Shown: one piece after another, positions 1-9,012 of the stretch | Layout: every line of letters starts with the position of its first letter | Numbering within the stretch: position 1 is the first letter of the stretch | From: CALMZY01 sp052033915 | GTDB taxonomy: Bacteria; Verrucomicrobiota; Kiritimatiellia; CAIQIC01; JAGNIJ01 | DNA length: 64,000 nucleotides | Assembly (NCBI GenBank): GCA_052033915.1 | Contig: JBPOJF010000003.1 | Location: 62,001-126,000 of the forward strand | Direction: 5' to 3' | Translations under genes and position numbers: made by a program | The notes under the pieces: generated by a model | What the model was told of the DNA's origin: nothing | The model's database searches: none | The model's input: the letters and a program-made list of their open reading frames with translations, nothing else

Positions 1-1
1 G

Positions 2-322
2 CACAACGTGTTCGAGCGCGACAAGAACACGTGCCAGTACTGCGGGCACAAGTTCGACCGCAAGGACCTGAACATCGACCACGTGGTCCCGCGGCATCAC
101 GGGGGGCAGACGACGTGGACCAACGTGGTCTGCAGTTGCGTGGACTGCAATCGGCGGAAGGGCAGCCGCTCGCCGGAGGAGGCGCGGATGCGCCTGATCC
201 GCAAGCCGAAGAAGCCGCGCTGGCGTCCGTTTGTCGAGGTGCAGTTCATTAAGACCGCCGACCATAGTTGGCGGTATTTCCTCGATCTTGCCTACTGGAA
301 CGTCGAGTTGGGCGAAGACTGA
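2..322 (+). CDS. HNH endonuclease-like protein, 5' end cut by window edge
   Basis: The frame is open from the first bases (HNVFERDKNTC), so the true start probably lies upstream, although a GTG at 8 could be read as a start. A CxxC pair (CQYC), then IDHVVPRHHGG, then CSCVDCNRRKG gives the beta-beta-alpha-metal HNH fold with two zinc-binding cysteine pairs. The Asp-His of IDH would be the catalytic/metal part and the Asn of CNRRKG the N of HNH. After the nuclease core about 45 residues remain, first basic (RKPKKPRWRP) and then aromatic. Members of this family are often 160-190 residues, so roughly the first third is missing. Such stand-alone HNH proteins are common in bacterial chromosomes and the cellular role is usually unknown. 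The next gene lies 200 bp downstream, so no operon is evident. Confidence 0.8.
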   Translation, partial: HNVFERDKNTCQYCGHKFDRKDLNIDHVVPRHHGGQTTWTNVVCSCVDCNRRKGSRSPEEARMRLIRKPKKPRWRPFVEVQFIKTADHSWRYFLDLAYWNVELGED

Positions 323-438
323 CCTTCGGGTTCGGGCCGCCGATTTCCCGTGATTTTTTCCGCCTGTCCGTTTGCATGAAGTTTATTGTTGTGCAGGCTG
401 CGACAGGTCATTACATTCGCGCCGACCGAAAATTTTTT

Positions 439-473
439 GCGGAAGAAAATTCTCTAAACGAAAAATCTTCCGC
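439..473. repeat. 8-bp inverted repeat in the gap before the acidic protein
   Basis: GCGGAAGA (439-446) and TCTTCCGC (466-473) are exact inverted copies around an A/T-rich loop. No T-run follows on either strand, so it does not look like a standard terminator. It lies in the 203-bp gap 323-525, which otherwise holds no gene I can support, and could be a leader hairpin for the gene at 526 or an operator. Confidence 0.3.
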
Positions 474-525
474 GGGTATATGTACAGGCGAAGACGGAAC
501 GGACGGATGCGGAGGGTCGTTCATC

Positions 526-831
526 ATGGCGGTAGATGAGGAATCGAATGCGTATGGCATGGGGGCCGGCTGCCCGGTCCACGGGGACGAGCGCATGAAG
601 GAATGCGGCATGTGTGGCACGGAGTTCTGCCGCATCTGTTTTCCGCGCTCGGCGGTCTGTCCCGATTGCGCGGAGCAGGTCGACGACGAGGATGATGAGG
701 AGAATGACACGTCGGATTTCGACGACATCACGCACGTGGGGATGCTCATCGAGGATGACGAGGAAGAAACCGACGAGAAGGACGAGGACACGACCGAGGA
801 TATGACGGACGAGGATCGCGAAGGGGACTGA
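526..831 (+). CDS. Small acidic protein with a cysteine-rich zinc-finger-like N-terminus
   Basis: The ATG at 526 is preceded by GGAGGG (511-516) at good spacing, so the open frame further upstream is not needed. The 101-residue product has an N-terminal half with Cys/His spacing like a small zinc-binding module: CPVHGDERMKECGMCGTEFC, then CFPRSAVCPDC. This resembles the B-box-like ends of some bacterial zinc-finger proteins (Cys-Pro-x-His and later Cys-x-x-Cys). The C-terminal half is almost entirely Asp and Glu with a few Thr, a low-complexity acidic tail. I do not recognise a family. A likely role is a small cytoplasmic metal- or protein-binding factor. A strong hairpin with a short T-rich tail follows at 855, so the gene is probably transcribed alone. 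Confidence 0.65.
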   Translation: MAVDEESNAYGMGAGCPVHGDERMKECGMCGTEFCRICFPRSAVCPDCAEQVDDEDDEENDTSDFDDITHVGMLIEDDEEETDEKDEDTTEDMTDEDREGD

Positions 832-854
832 GAAACACATCGCTGATCTCTTCG

Positions 855-887
855 ACGGCCCGCGGAAATCCGCGGGCCGTTTGGTTT
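855..887 (+). terminator. Rho-independent-like terminator after the acidic protein
   Basis: An 11-bp GC stem, ACGGCCCGCGG (855-865) with its complement (870-880), closes a 4-nt AAAT loop and is followed by TTGGTTT. The T-tract is interrupted, but the position just after the stop at 831 and before mutS fits a terminator. Confidence 0.6.
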
Positions 888-975
888 CCTGCGGGAAATG
901 GCCGCCCGCCGGGTTACAGGGCCGTGACAATCCCCGCGATTTTGCTAAAGTGGGTCCGCCTTTTTCGGAGAGCGA

Positions 976-3489
976 ATGACCGACCAGACCACACCCATGA
1001 TGGGGCAGTACCGGCGAATCCGCGGCGAGGTTTCGCCCGATACGATCCTCTTCTTCCGGCTCGGCGATTTTTACGAGATGTTCTTCGACGACGCGAAGGA
1101 GGCGTCGCGGATTCTCGATATCGCGCTGACGAAGCGCCAGACCGTGCCGATGTGCGGCGTGCCGTATCACGCGGCGGATGTCTACCTCGCGAAACTCATC
1201 AAAGCCGGCAAGAAGGTCGCCATTTGCGACCAGATGGAGGACCCGGCGTCGGCGAAGGGCATCGTGCGCCGCGAGGTCACGCGCATCATCACGCCCGGCA
1301 CGGTCCTCGAGGAGAATGTCCTCGAATCCGCCCGCAACAACTTCCTGGCGGGTGTCTGCCGGCAGGGCGGTGTGTTCGGCCTGGCATTGCTCGATCTGTC
1401 CACCGGTACGTTCTGGATCGAGGAGGGCGCGGGCCTTGCCGCCCTCCAGGACAACCTCATGCGCTACGCGCCGGCCGAGTGCATCATCCCGGAAGCGCTG
1501 AGGGAGGATCCGTTGTTCGGGACGTGGCTGAGCGGAGCGTCCGGCACGATGCTCAGCCCGTACGACGACTGGACGTTCGAGAAGGACGCGGCGCTGGATT
1601 TGCTCACGCGTCATTTCGGCGTGCATTCCCTGACGGGGTTCGGCTGCGACGGTTGCACCGCGGGGGTCGGAGCGGCCGGCGCGGTCCTGCATTACGTGAC
1701 CCACGAACTGCGGCGGCAGGTCGGGCATGTCCGTCGGCTGTCTGTCAAGAATCCAACCGACTACATGCTGCTGGACGAGGCCACGGTCTCGAACCTGGAC
1801 CTCGTGGCTTCGCGGAGTCCCGGGCGGGCGGGCTCGGCGACCCACCTCCTGCGCGTGCTCGACACGACGTGCACGGCGATGGGCAGCCGGCTCCTGCGCG
1901 ACTGGATTCTGCGGCCGCTGATGGATGTGAAGGAGATCGGCCGGCGGCACGACGCGGTCGAGGTGCTGGTCAAGGACCGCAAAGGGCTCGCCGACCTGCG
2001 CGACGCGATGGCGCAGGTGAAGGACCTGGAACGGCTGATCGCGCGCCTCGGCGCAGGGAGCGGGAATGGCCGCGACTTGAAAGCCCTCAGCGTCTCCCTC
2101 TCGTCGCTGCCCGAACTGAAGGAGAAAGCCGCCGGCCATCCTGTGCCCTTGCTCGCCTCGCTGGCGGACGCCGTCACGCCGCTGCCGGAACTGGTGGACC
2201 TGATCGAAAAAGCGATCGTCGACGAGCCGCCGGTGTCGGTCCGCGACGGCGGGATCATTCGCAAGGACTACCACCGGGAACTCGACGAACTGAAGGATGC
2301 GGCGACGGAGGGCCGCAAGTGGCTGGCGGATTTCCAGGCGCGCGAGCAGGCGCGGACCGGCATCAAGTCGCTGAAGGTTCGCCACAACAAAGTCTTCGGT
2401 TACTACATCGAGATCACGAAGAGCCATCTGGAAGCCGTTCCCGCGGATTACATCCGCAAGCAGACCCTGGTGAACGCCGAACGGTTCATCACGCCGGAGC
2501 TGAAGGAGTACGAGAACAAGATTCTCGGGGCGCAGGAGCGTTCGCTCGAACTCGAACACGAATTGTTCGTGGAAATCCGCAATGCGGCCGTCCGGGAGAC
2601 GGCGCGCATCCAGCAGTCCGCCGATGCGATCGCGCGATTCGACGTTCTCGGCGCGCTGGCCGAGCGGGCGCTGGCGCTGAACTACGTGCGGCCCGCGATG
2701 ACGGACGGGACGGTTGTGCGAATCCGGGACGGCCGGCACCCGGTCATCGAGCAGATGTCCGAGGCGGAGCGCTTTGTCCCGAACGACACGCTGCTGGACG
2801 GATTGGAGAACCAGCTTATCGTCATCACCGGCCCGAACATGGCGGGCAAGTCGACGTACATCCGGCAGGTCGCGATGATTGTGATCATGGCGCAGATGGG
2901 CTCGTTCGTGCCGGCCGCGGAAGCGGAGATCGGGAGGGTGGACCGCGTGTTCACCCGCGTCGGCGCGAGCGACGACCTCGCGCGCGGCCGCAGCACGTTC
3001 ATGGTGGAGATGCAGGAGACGGCGAACATCCTGAACAACGCCACGGCGCGGAGCCTGATCGTTCTGGACGAGATCGGGCGCGGCACGAGCACGTTCGACG
3101 GCATCAGCATTGCCTGGGCCGTCGCCGAATTCCTGCACAACAACCCGCGCGTGAAGGCGAAGACGCTGTTCGCCACCCATTACCACGAGTTGACCGATCT
3201 CGCGCTGACGCTGCCCGGCGTGAAGAACTACAATGTGCTGGTCCGTGAGAAGAACGACCGGATCGCGTTCCTGCGCAAAATCGTGGCCGGCGCGTCGGAC
3301 AAGAGCTACGGGATCCAGGTCGCGCGGCTGGCCGGCCTGCCGCCCGAAGTCATCGACCGCGCCAAGGAAATCCTCGCGAATCTGGAAGACAGCGAGTTCG
3401 GGGAGGGGGGACAGCCGGTGTTGGCGAAGCACGAGGCGAGGAAGCCCAAGGATGTGCCGGGACAGTTGAGGTTGTTTGGGGAGGAGTAG
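976..3489 (+). CDS. mutS: DNA mismatch repair ATPase MutS
   Basis: MutS recognises mispaired or looped-out bases and starts mismatch repair in the cytoplasm. All main landmarks are present in 837 residues (E. coli has 853). The mismatch-reading Phe-x-Glu is F32-Y33-E34 in GDFYEMFF. The core and lever domain follow, and the Walker A loop GPNMAGKST is at 619-627. Walker B with catalytic Glu is LDEIGRGTSTF (D698, E699). The start ATG at 976 has GGAG about 8 nt upstream. The C-terminal tail is short and ends in PGQLRLFGEE, a beta-clamp-like QLxLF motif. No mutL lies nearby. The stop codon TAG directly abuts a heptamer inverted repeat at 3489. Identification is secure. Confidence 0.98.
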   Translation: MTDQTTPMMGQYRRIRGEVSPDTILFFRLGDFYEMFFDDAKEASRILDIALTKRQTVPMCGVPYHAADVYLAKLIKAGKKVAICDQMEDPASAKGIVRREVTRIITPGTVLEENVLESARNNFLAGVCRQGGVFGLALLDLSTGTFWIEEGAGLAALQDNLMRYAPAECIIPEALREDPLFGTWLSGASGTMLSPYDDWTFEKDAALDLLTRHFGVHSLTGFGCDGCTAGVGAAGAVLHYVTHELRRQVGHVRRLSVKNPTDYMLLDEATVSNLDLVASRSPGRAGSATHLLRVLDTTCTAMGSRLLRDWILRPLMDVKEIGRRHDAVEVLVKDRKGLADLRDAMAQVKDLERLIARLGAGSGNGRDLKALSVSLSSLPELKEKAAGHPVPLLASLADAVTPLPELVDLIEKAIVDEPPVSVRDGGIIRKDYHRELDELKDAATEGRKWLADFQAREQARTGIKSLKVRHNKVFGYYIEITKSHLEAVPADYIRKQTLVNAERFITPELKEYENKILGAQERSLELEHELFVEIRNAAVRETARIQQSADAIARFDVLGALAERALALNYVRPAMTDGTVVRIRDGRHPVIEQMSEAERFVPNDTLLDGLENQLIVITGPNMAGKSTYIRQVAMIVIMAQMGSFVPAAEAEIGRVDRVFTRVGASDDLARGRSTFMVEMQETANILNNATARSLIVLDEIGRGTSTFDGISIAWAVAEFLHNNPRVKAKTLFATHYHELTDLALTLPGVKNYNVLVREKNDRIAFLRKIVAGASDKSYGIQVARLAGLPPEVIDRAKEILANLEDSEFGEGGQPVLAKHEARKPKDVPGQLRLFGEE

Positions 3490-3540
3490 TCCAAAGTCCA
3501 AGGTGCTTGCCGGAATCACTTTGGACCTTGGACTTGAACC
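3489..3540. repeat. Heptamer inverted repeat, GTCCAAR family
   Basis: Tandem 7-mers GTCCAAA-GTCCAAG start at the last base of the mutS stop codon. The complementary arm TTTGGAC-CTTGGAC follows after about 17 nt. AAGTCCAAGGT pairs exactly with ACCTTGGACTT, giving an 11-bp perfect stem. Related copies are at 15231, 18933, 23046 and 31782. It may act as an mRNA-end hairpin, but there is no T-run. Confidence 0.75.
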
Positions 3541-3577
3541 GATCTCCTATAGGATACATGAAACAGACTGGTGATTC

Positions 3578-4954
3578 ATGAGAAAAGAGAGAGATTCGCT
3601 CGGCGTCAAAGCGGTTCCGGACGAAGCGTATTACGGCGTCCACACGGCCCGGTCGCTGGATAATTTCAATGCGGCCGGAGAGCCGGTGCCGGTCGAGATC
3701 ATCCACGGCATGGTGAAGCTGAAATGGGCCTGCGCGCGCGCCAACCAGCGGTTGGGCCTGCTCTCCGCGAAGAAGGCGGACGCCATCGTCCGCGCGTGTC
3801 GCCGTGTGCTCGCGGGGAAGGCGGCCGATCAGTTTGCGGTGGACGTTTTTCAGGCCGGGTCCGGCACGTCGTCGAACATGAATGTGAACGAGGTGATCGC
3901 GAACCTCGCATGCGTCGCCCTGGGAGGAAAGCGCGGCGACCGGAAGCGGGTTCACCCGAACGACGATGTGAACAAGGGCGAGTCCACGAACAACGTGTTC
4001 CCGTCGGCGATCCGCATCGCCTCGGTGGAACTCTCGGAAGGGCTTCTGAAAAGCGTCGAAGCGCTGATCCGGCAGTTGAAGCGAAAAGCGGCGGCGTTTT
4101 CCGACGTCGTCAAGAGCGGCCGCACGCATTTGCAGGATGCGGTGCCGGTGACTCTGGGGCAGGAATTCAACGCGTACGCGCGGGCGTTGGAGAAGGGGGT
4201 CGCGCGGGTGGAACAGGCGGTCGGAAAGCTCCTGGAACTGGGTGTGGGCGGTAACGCGATCGGCACGGGCGTGAATACGAAGAAGGCGTTCCGCCGGTTG
4301 ATTCTTCAGGAACTCAACCGGGCGACGGGCAGGAAATATCGCGCGGCGAAGGACGGGCTTGAAGCGACGCAGTTCATGACGGACCTGGCTGAAATGTCGT
4401 CGGCTCTCAAGCTCCTCGCGCTGGATATCCTGAAGATCTGCAACGATCTTCGTCTCCTGAGTTCCGGGCCGAATACGGGCCTCGGCGAGATCGTTCTGCC
4501 GCCGGTCGAGCCGGGTTCGTCCATCATGCCGGGCAAGATCAATCCGAGCATTTGCGAAGCGATGAACATGGCCTGCATCCAGGTCGTCGGTCTGGACCAC
4601 GCTGTGGCCGCGGCGTGCGGAGCGGGTCAGCTTGAGCTGAACACGCACATGCCTCTGATCGGCTGCAACCTGGTGAAGTCGTTCCGCATCCTGGACCGCG
4701 GCTGCGCGATGCTGGCGCGGAAATGCATTTCCGGGATCCGGGCAAACCGGGAAGTCTGCCGGCTGAACTTCGAACGAAGCGCGGGGCTGGCCACCGTGCT
4801 CAACCCCCGGTTGGGCTATGACCGCGTTGCCGAACTGGTGCAGGAGTCCCTGCGCACGAAGAAGGATCTGCGCCGGCTCGTTCTCGAAAAGAAGATCTTG
4901 AGCGAGGGCGAACTGAATCGAATTCTCGCGCGTTCAACCGGGCCGAACCTGTAG
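3578..4954 (+). CDS. Aspartate ammonia-lyase / class II fumarase family enzyme
   Basis: This is a member of the aspartase-fumarase superfamily: the signature GSSIMPGKIN spans residues 313-322, and SGRTHLQDA carries the family His. The reaction would be reversible loss of ammonia from aspartate, or of water from malate, to give fumarate. Evidence for aspartase: YYGVHTARSLDNF near the N-terminus, NDLRLLSSGP before the signature, KCISGIRANREVC, and a lyase-style tail. Evidence for fumarase: NMNVNEVIAN rather than NMNTNEVIAN. B. subtilis-type aspartases also have GSSIMPGK, so the signature does not decide. I lean to aspartase but give no symbol. The length of 458 fits both. The gene stands alone after mutS, separated by the repeat, and is convergent with the barrel gene 19 bp downstream. 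Confidence 0.85.
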   Translation: MRKERDSLGVKAVPDEAYYGVHTARSLDNFNAAGEPVPVEIIHGMVKLKWACARANQRLGLLSAKKADAIVRACRRVLAGKAADQFAVDVFQAGSGTSSNMNVNEVIANLACVALGGKRGDRKRVHPNDDVNKGESTNNVFPSAIRIASVELSEGLLKSVEALIRQLKRKAAAFSDVVKSGRTHLQDAVPVTLGQEFNAYARALEKGVARVEQAVGKLLELGVGGNAIGTGVNTKKAFRRLILQELNRATGRKYRAAKDGLEATQFMTDLAEMSSALKLLALDILKICNDLRLLSSGPNTGLGEIVLPPVEPGSSIMPGKINPSICEAMNMACIQVVGLDHAVAAACGAGQLELNTHMPLIGCNLVKSFRILDRGCAMLARKCISGIRANREVCRLNFERSAGLATVLNPRLGYDRVAELVQESLRTKKDLRRLVLEKKILSEGELNRILARSTGPNL

Positions 4955-4973
4955 CAAGACGCCGCGGTTCGGG

Positions 4974-5489
4974 CTAGAAGAATATCCTCATGCCCAGTTC
5001 AAGACGGATATCCGTGCTTTCCGTCTCGCCGTGTTTCGCCGGGTAGATGTCGTCCGTGGCGACTTCGCCGACCAGCGCCAGGGAAAGGGCGGCGTATTCG
5101 GTGATGAGGAACTTGGCGCCGCCCTCGATCCCGATGAGGCCCGCGGTGTGGTTCTCGTCCGCGGCCTTGTTGTCCGCGGTGGCGATCTGGAGATGCCCGC
5201 CGGCGAACGGAACCACCGAGTAGCCGATGTCGAAGTTGTACTCCGCCTTCGGCCCCAGCGCCCAGGTCTCGATGGCGTCGTCGTCGCGATACGCGCCGGT
5301 CAGCCCGATCTCAAGATAGTCCATGAAGAAGTAGCCGTAGAAGAGGTTGAGGTTGAAAAGCGCTCCGTTCGACGTCTCGAAATCCATCAGACCCGAAACG
5401 CTGAGTTCGCTGGTTCCCTTTTCAAGGAACATGGCGTGCGCGGTGGCCGTGAGGACTGCGATCAATACGACAGCGAGAATCTTTTTCAT
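4974..5489 (-). CDS. Small outer-membrane beta-barrel protein
   Basis: The start is ATG at 5489 (MKKILAVVLIAVLTATAHA), with GGAG upstream in CAGGAGACG; the open frame beyond it lacks a signal sequence. The first 19 residues form a Sec signal peptide with an AHA cleavage site. The remaining 150 residues alternate hydrophobic and polar positions in short strands separated by acidic turns. The chain ends in a double phenylalanine, the usual BAM-recognised C-terminal signature of outer-membrane barrels. Eight strands would fit the length, like the OmpA/OmpW or opacity-type small barrels. No plug or enzyme motif is visible, so the function is unknown. The divergent side (5490-5592) is the likely promoter region. 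Mature-protein composition (Gly, Ala, Asp, aromatic) supports the call. Confidence 0.75.
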   Translation of the reverse strand: MKKILAVVLIAVLTATAHAMFLEKGTSELSVSGLMDFETSNGALFNLNLFYGYFFMDYLEIGLTGAYRDDDAIETWALGPKAEYNFDIGYSVVPFAGGHLQIATADNKAADENHTAGLIGIEGGAKFLITEYAALSLALVGEVATDDIYPAKHGETESTDIRLELGMRIFF

Positions 5490-5592
5490 GGACGCGTCTC
5501 CTGTATAGGGATTTTGAATTGCCCGACCGTATGACATCGACGCCGTGGCGGCAAGTGTTTTCAGTTATGTTCGGACGCGGGTCGCGGCCTTT

Positions 5593-6570
5593 TCAGAACA
5601 CGCGAGTCTGCATTCCCGCATTCTGATGGATATCCTCCAGGAGAATCCGGTTGAGTTTCCGGAAGACGGGGCCCGGCTTTCCGTCGCCGACCGGCCGGCC
5701 GTCAAATTCCGTCACGGCGGCGACGTTCGGCGTGGTGCCGAAGATCAGCATTTCGGCCGCGTTCTCGACATCCGTCCTCATGATGTCGGCTGTTTCCACC
5801 GCCGCGAGCCGCTGCGCGGCCGGCAGGGAACGCGCCAGTTCCATCACGCGGATCATGGTGGTGCCGGCGAGAATGCGTTCGGGGTTCGGCACGCGAAGAT
5901 GGCCGTCGCGGGTCACGATGCCGACGTTTTCCGTCGGGCCCTCGGCCAGGTGCCCGTTTTCGTCAAACGCCACGACAAAATCCACGCCGGAGTCCACCGC
6001 TTCCTTCTTCATCAGCACGTTGGTCAGGTAGTTGACGCTCTTGATGTTCGCGAACGGCGCGACTTTGACCGGCAGGGTGCTGGTTTTGACTTTCGCGCCT
6101 TCCGGGTGGAGTTCCATGAACGGCTTCTTGGATTCCGAGACGACCACGTACAACGCCGGCGCGGGGCAGTCGTACGGGCTGACCCCGAGACTGCCGGGAC
6201 CGCGGGAGAGGAGCAGGCGGATCAGGCAGTCCGGATGCTCTCCCGCCAACACGGTCTGAACGATGATGTCGGCCAGCTCTTTTTCGCTGTACGGCAGGTT
6301 GAGCGACAGGCCCTGCGCGGAAGCGGCCAGGCGGCCCAGGTGGGCGCGCAGGTTGTAGATGTTTCCGCGAACGCACTTGAGCGTTTCGAAAACGGCGTCG
6401 CCGCGATGGACCATGTGATCGTCAACGGGCGCCGTCATCAGGAGCGGGTCGGTGACGATCCCCTCGTAGAGGCTGGAGAACATGGCGTAGTACTGCGCGT
6501 GGAAGGGCCGCCTCATCTTGAGGCCCCAGGAACTGAAGTTGGACAAATCGAGATGTCGAATCCGAGTCAT
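5593..6570 (-). CDS. Class IV PLP aminotransferase (BCAT / D-amino-acid transaminase type)
   Basis: The product resembles the fold-type IV aminotransferases that include branched-chain and D-amino-acid transaminases and aminodeoxychorismate lyase. The segment DDHMVHRGDAVFETLK is the family's N-terminal substrate-side motif. The PLP Schiff-base lysine is predicted at K177 in FANIKSVNYL. The Glu and phosphate-binding region is EGPTENVGIV, and GTTPNVAAV is the later phosphate loop. The wording around GGIVTDP-like and DDHMVHRG recalls plant chloroplast D-aminotransferases more than IlvE, so the substrate is uncertain. I take ATG 6570 as the start; an open frame extends to 6654 but has no family homology there. 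A later ATG at M19 of this frame is also possible. It is divergent from the protease gene at 6653. Confidence 0.85.
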   Translation of the reverse strand: MTRIRHLDLSNFSSWGLKMRRPFHAQYYAMFSSLYEGIVTDPLLMTAPVDDHMVHRGDAVFETLKCVRGNIYNLRAHLGRLAASAQGLSLNLPYSEKELADIIVQTVLAGEHPDCLIRLLLSRGPGSLGVSPYDCPAPALYVVVSESKKPFMELHPEGAKVKTSTLPVKVAPFANIKSVNYLTNVLMKKEAVDSGVDFVVAFDENGHLAEGPTENVGIVTRDGHLRVPNPERILAGTTMIRVMELARSLPAAQRLAAVETADIMRTDVENAAEMLIFGTTPNVAAVTEFDGRPVGDGKPGPVFRKLNRILLEDIHQNAGMQTRVF

Positions 6571-6652
6571 GGCTTGAAGGTAGGGGCAGCGGGGGGCGGT
6601 TCCAAGTGAAAAAGAATGGCGGCGGCGCGGCGCGCCGGTATACTGCCCGCTC

Positions 6653-7360
6653 ATGCGCGGATTTGGAGAAAACAGAACAGCGGCGGCCGCCGCGTGGGCC
6701 CACGGAATTCCTTTCGCGGCGTGGCTCGCGCTGATGGCGGTTCCGGGTCTTCCGCCGGCGTGGAACTACGCGCTCCGGACCGTGGTTTGCCTCGCGCTGT
6801 TCGTGCGGCTGTCTCCCTGGCGCGGATATGATCGCCCGCAATTCCGGCATCTGCCGCTCGCCTTCGTTGTCGGCGTTGCCGTTTTTGCGGCCTGGGTTTT
6901 GCCGGAGAGTTCCTGGGCCGGGCGCTGGCCCGCGCTGCAGGATCTCTATTTGCGATGGGCGACCCTTCCCCTGGGAAAAATCCCCGAGCCGCAGACCCTG
7001 TTCCCGTACGCGCCTGAAGCCTGCGGCTGGCCGCTTGCCCTGGTGCGGCTGGCGGGCTCCGCCTTTGTGATCGCGCCGATCGAGGAGTTTTTCTGGCGCG
7101 GGATGGCCTATCGCTGGCTGCTGGGCAAGGAGTTCACGAAGGTTGATCTCGGCACCTTGCGCTGGCCGATCCTGCTCGCCGTTTCCTTTTGCTTCGGGCT
7201 GGAGCATGACCGGTGGCTGGCCGGTATGGTCGCGGGCCTAGCCTACGGGCTCGTTGCGATCCGCGCGCGCAACATCTGGGCCGCGTGCGTGGCGCACATC
7301 GTCACCAATCTTCTGCTGGGGTTGTATGTGCTGGCGATGGCGGCGTACAGATTCTGGTGA
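6653..7360 (+). CDS. CAAX-type (CPBP/Abi family) intramembrane protease, PEP-CTERM-associated type
   Basis: This 235-residue polytopic membrane protein has the three CPBP motifs that bind the catalytic metal or form the active site: EEFFWR at 144-149, FGLEH (F181, H185) and HIVTN (H215, N219). About six to eight hydrophobic helices span the chain. CPBP proteins are predicted intramembrane metallo- or glutamate proteases related to eukaryotic Rce1. The phrase EEFFWRGMAYRWLLGKEF resembles the CAAX-protease-related family that co-occurs with exosortase/PEP-CTERM systems. A PEP-CTERM protein is indeed encoded at 34598 in this window. No exosortase gene is present here. The substrate is unknown. 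It converges with the CorC-EIIA gene. Confidence 0.8.
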   Translation: MRGFGENRTAAAAAWAHGIPFAAWLALMAVPGLPPAWNYALRTVVCLALFVRLSPWRGYDRPQFRHLPLAFVVGVAVFAAWVLPESSWAGRWPALQDLYLRWATLPLGKIPEPQTLFPYAPEACGWPLALVRLAGSAFVIAPIEEFFWRGMAYRWLLGKEFTKVDLGTLRWPILLAVSFCFGLEHDRWLAGMVAGLAYGLVAIRARNIWAACVAHIVTNLLLGLYVLAMAAYRFW

Positions 7361-7417
7361 TCGAAGATCGTACCGCCCGCTTCGACAACCGAGGGCGAGG
7401 AAGAGGACGAGCAGTCC

Positions 7418-8914
7418 TTACGTCGTGAGTTCATCGCCGCTTCGGATGGCATCGAGCGCTTCCGCGGGTGATTGTGCGTCGAGCAGGCGGTCCCACACGT
7501 AGGAGCTTTCGCGCAGGGTGGCGATGCGCGCGAGCAGGCGGCTCTGCATGCGCGGGATGCTGCTGGGAGTTAGAAGCAGGAAGAGCCCCAGCGCCTTTTC
7601 GTCCGGAAGTTTCGGATCGAATACGACCCCTTCGGCGGAACGCGCGAAGTACAGCACCGGCGTCTTGATCGAGTCGAGGCGGGCATGGGGCACGGCCAGA
7701 CCCTCGCCGAGATAGGTGGACAGGCTTTTCTCGCGCGTCTGGACGGCCTCGATGACGGCTTGCGGAGGCATGAAGGTCTCCTCCGAGCCGCACCGGTTGA
7801 TGATCTCGGCGATGGCGTCGTTCGCGGTTTCCGCCTGCAGGTCAAGCAGGATGAGGTTTTCCTTCAACACATCCCCGAGGCGAAGCGGAGCTTCATTCTC
7901 GAACTCGTCCTCGATCGAGCCGACAAGCTGTTCGAGGATATCTTCCAGGGTAATCAGGCCGCAGAGCTGGCCATTGGCGTCCTGTACGAGGGCCATATGG
8001 ATTCGCCGCCGCCGCAATTCGGTCAGGAGCTGTTCCAGCGGGGTGTCGGGGGTGGTGAGAAGCGTCTTGTGAGCGATGGCCTTGAAATCGGTGGGTTCAG
8101 GCCACGGCGTATTGGAGCGCGCGAGATCCTTGATGTGAACGATGCCGATCGGGCGCGGCGGGTCGCCCTCGAGAAGCGGGTATCGGCTGTGCAGGGTTGA
8201 CTCGATCTTCTGACGGTTCTCTTCCCAGGGATGATCCGCGTACAGCACGGTGGACTGGTCGAGCGGCCGCATTTCGTCGCGCACCCGTATGCTGCCGAAG
8301 TCGAAGACGTTTTCCATCAGGAGAAGCCGCCGGAAAGGCATCATGCCTTCCTGCTGCGATTTTTCGAGGATGAGCCGGACTTCGGCTTCGGTGGGCGCGG
8401 CGTCCTTGGGCGACTGTTGTATGCCGAACGGCCGGAGAATCAGGCGCACGATCCCGTTCAGCAATATGAGCGGGAGATAGAATATCCAATGGGCTATGCG
8501 CATCGGCCAGGCCACGAGCAGGGTGGACCGGATCGGGTGGCTGATGGCCACGATTTTCGGAACCTGCTCGCCGAGAATGATGTGAAGGGCGGATACGACG
8601 ATGTAACTGATCGAAATGGCCGCCGCGTGGGCGGCCGCCGGGTTCTCGCCCAGGAACGGCTTCAACATGCCGGCGAGCGCCGGCTCGCCGACGAAGCCGA
8701 GACCGACGCTGGTAAAGGTGATGCCCAGCTGGCAGACCGCAAGGTACTCGTCAAGGTGCTTGTGGATGTGATCCACGAAGGTCACGTTTTGGCCCTTGTC
8801 CTTCAGGACCTCGACCTGCGTTCCGCGCACGCGCACAGCCGCGAACTCCGCGACCACGAAGAATGCGTTCAGCAACAGCAACAGGATCAGGATGAGAATG
8901 TAGACCAGAGTCAT
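7418..8914 (-). CDS. CorC/CNNM-like membrane protein with CBS pair fused to a PTS EIIA type-2 domain
   Basis: The 498-residue product joins three parts. Residues 1-185 are a DUF21 (CNNM) membrane domain with about four hydrophobic helices and conserved GLGFVGEPAL and LHIILGEQVPK. Residues 200-330 form a CBS pair (VRDEMRPLD, PLEGDPPRPIGIVHIKDL, ALVQDANGQLCGLITLEDI). Residues 345-490 are a complete EIIA type-2 domain, with the phosphorylatable His at 410 in LAVPHARL. DUF21-CBS proteins are linked to divalent cation efflux. CBS pairs bind adenosine nucleotides and EIIA domains take phosphate from HPr. Ordinary CorC/YtfL proteins end in a CorC_HlyC domain; here EIIA replaces it. This suggests phosphorelay control of ion transport (inference). 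ATG 8914 is preferred over an upstream TTG at 8935. Confidence 0.85.
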   Translation of the reverse strand: MTLVYILILILLLLLNAFFVVAEFAAVRVRGTQVEVLKDKGQNVTFVDHIHKHLDEYLAVCQLGITFTSVGLGFVGEPALAGMLKPFLGENPAAAHAAAISISYIVVSALHIILGEQVPKIVAISHPIRSTLLVAWPMRIAHWIFYLPLILLNGIVRLILRPFGIQQSPKDAAPTEAEVRLILEKSQQEGMMPFRRLLLMENVFDFGSIRVRDEMRPLDQSTVLYADHPWEENRQKIESTLHSRYPLLEGDPPRPIGIVHIKDLARSNTPWPEPTDFKAIAHKTLLTTPDTPLEQLLTELRRRRIHMALVQDANGQLCGLITLEDILEQLVGSIEDEFENEAPLRLGDVLKENLILLDLQAETANDAIAEIINRCGSEETFMPPQAVIEAVQTREKSLSTYLGEGLAVPHARLDSIKTPVLYFARSAEGVVFDPKLPDEKALGLFLLLTPSSIPRMQSRLLARIATLRESSYVWDRLLDAQSPAEALDAIRSGDELTT

Positions 8915-9012
8915 GCTTACGTGTCTGATCAACAAGGGTACCAGAAACTCCAGCGGGGGTCAAACCGGCCCTTGCCCTTGTGCGCGGGCGGGGTTTTTCT
9001 ATAATGCGGGGC

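Noticed and set aside
454..3519. Open frame of 1021 codons on the minus strand opposite mutS
   Set aside because: It is antisense to an intact mutS, with Arg/His-rich low-complexity translation typical of GC-rich shadow frames and no domain.
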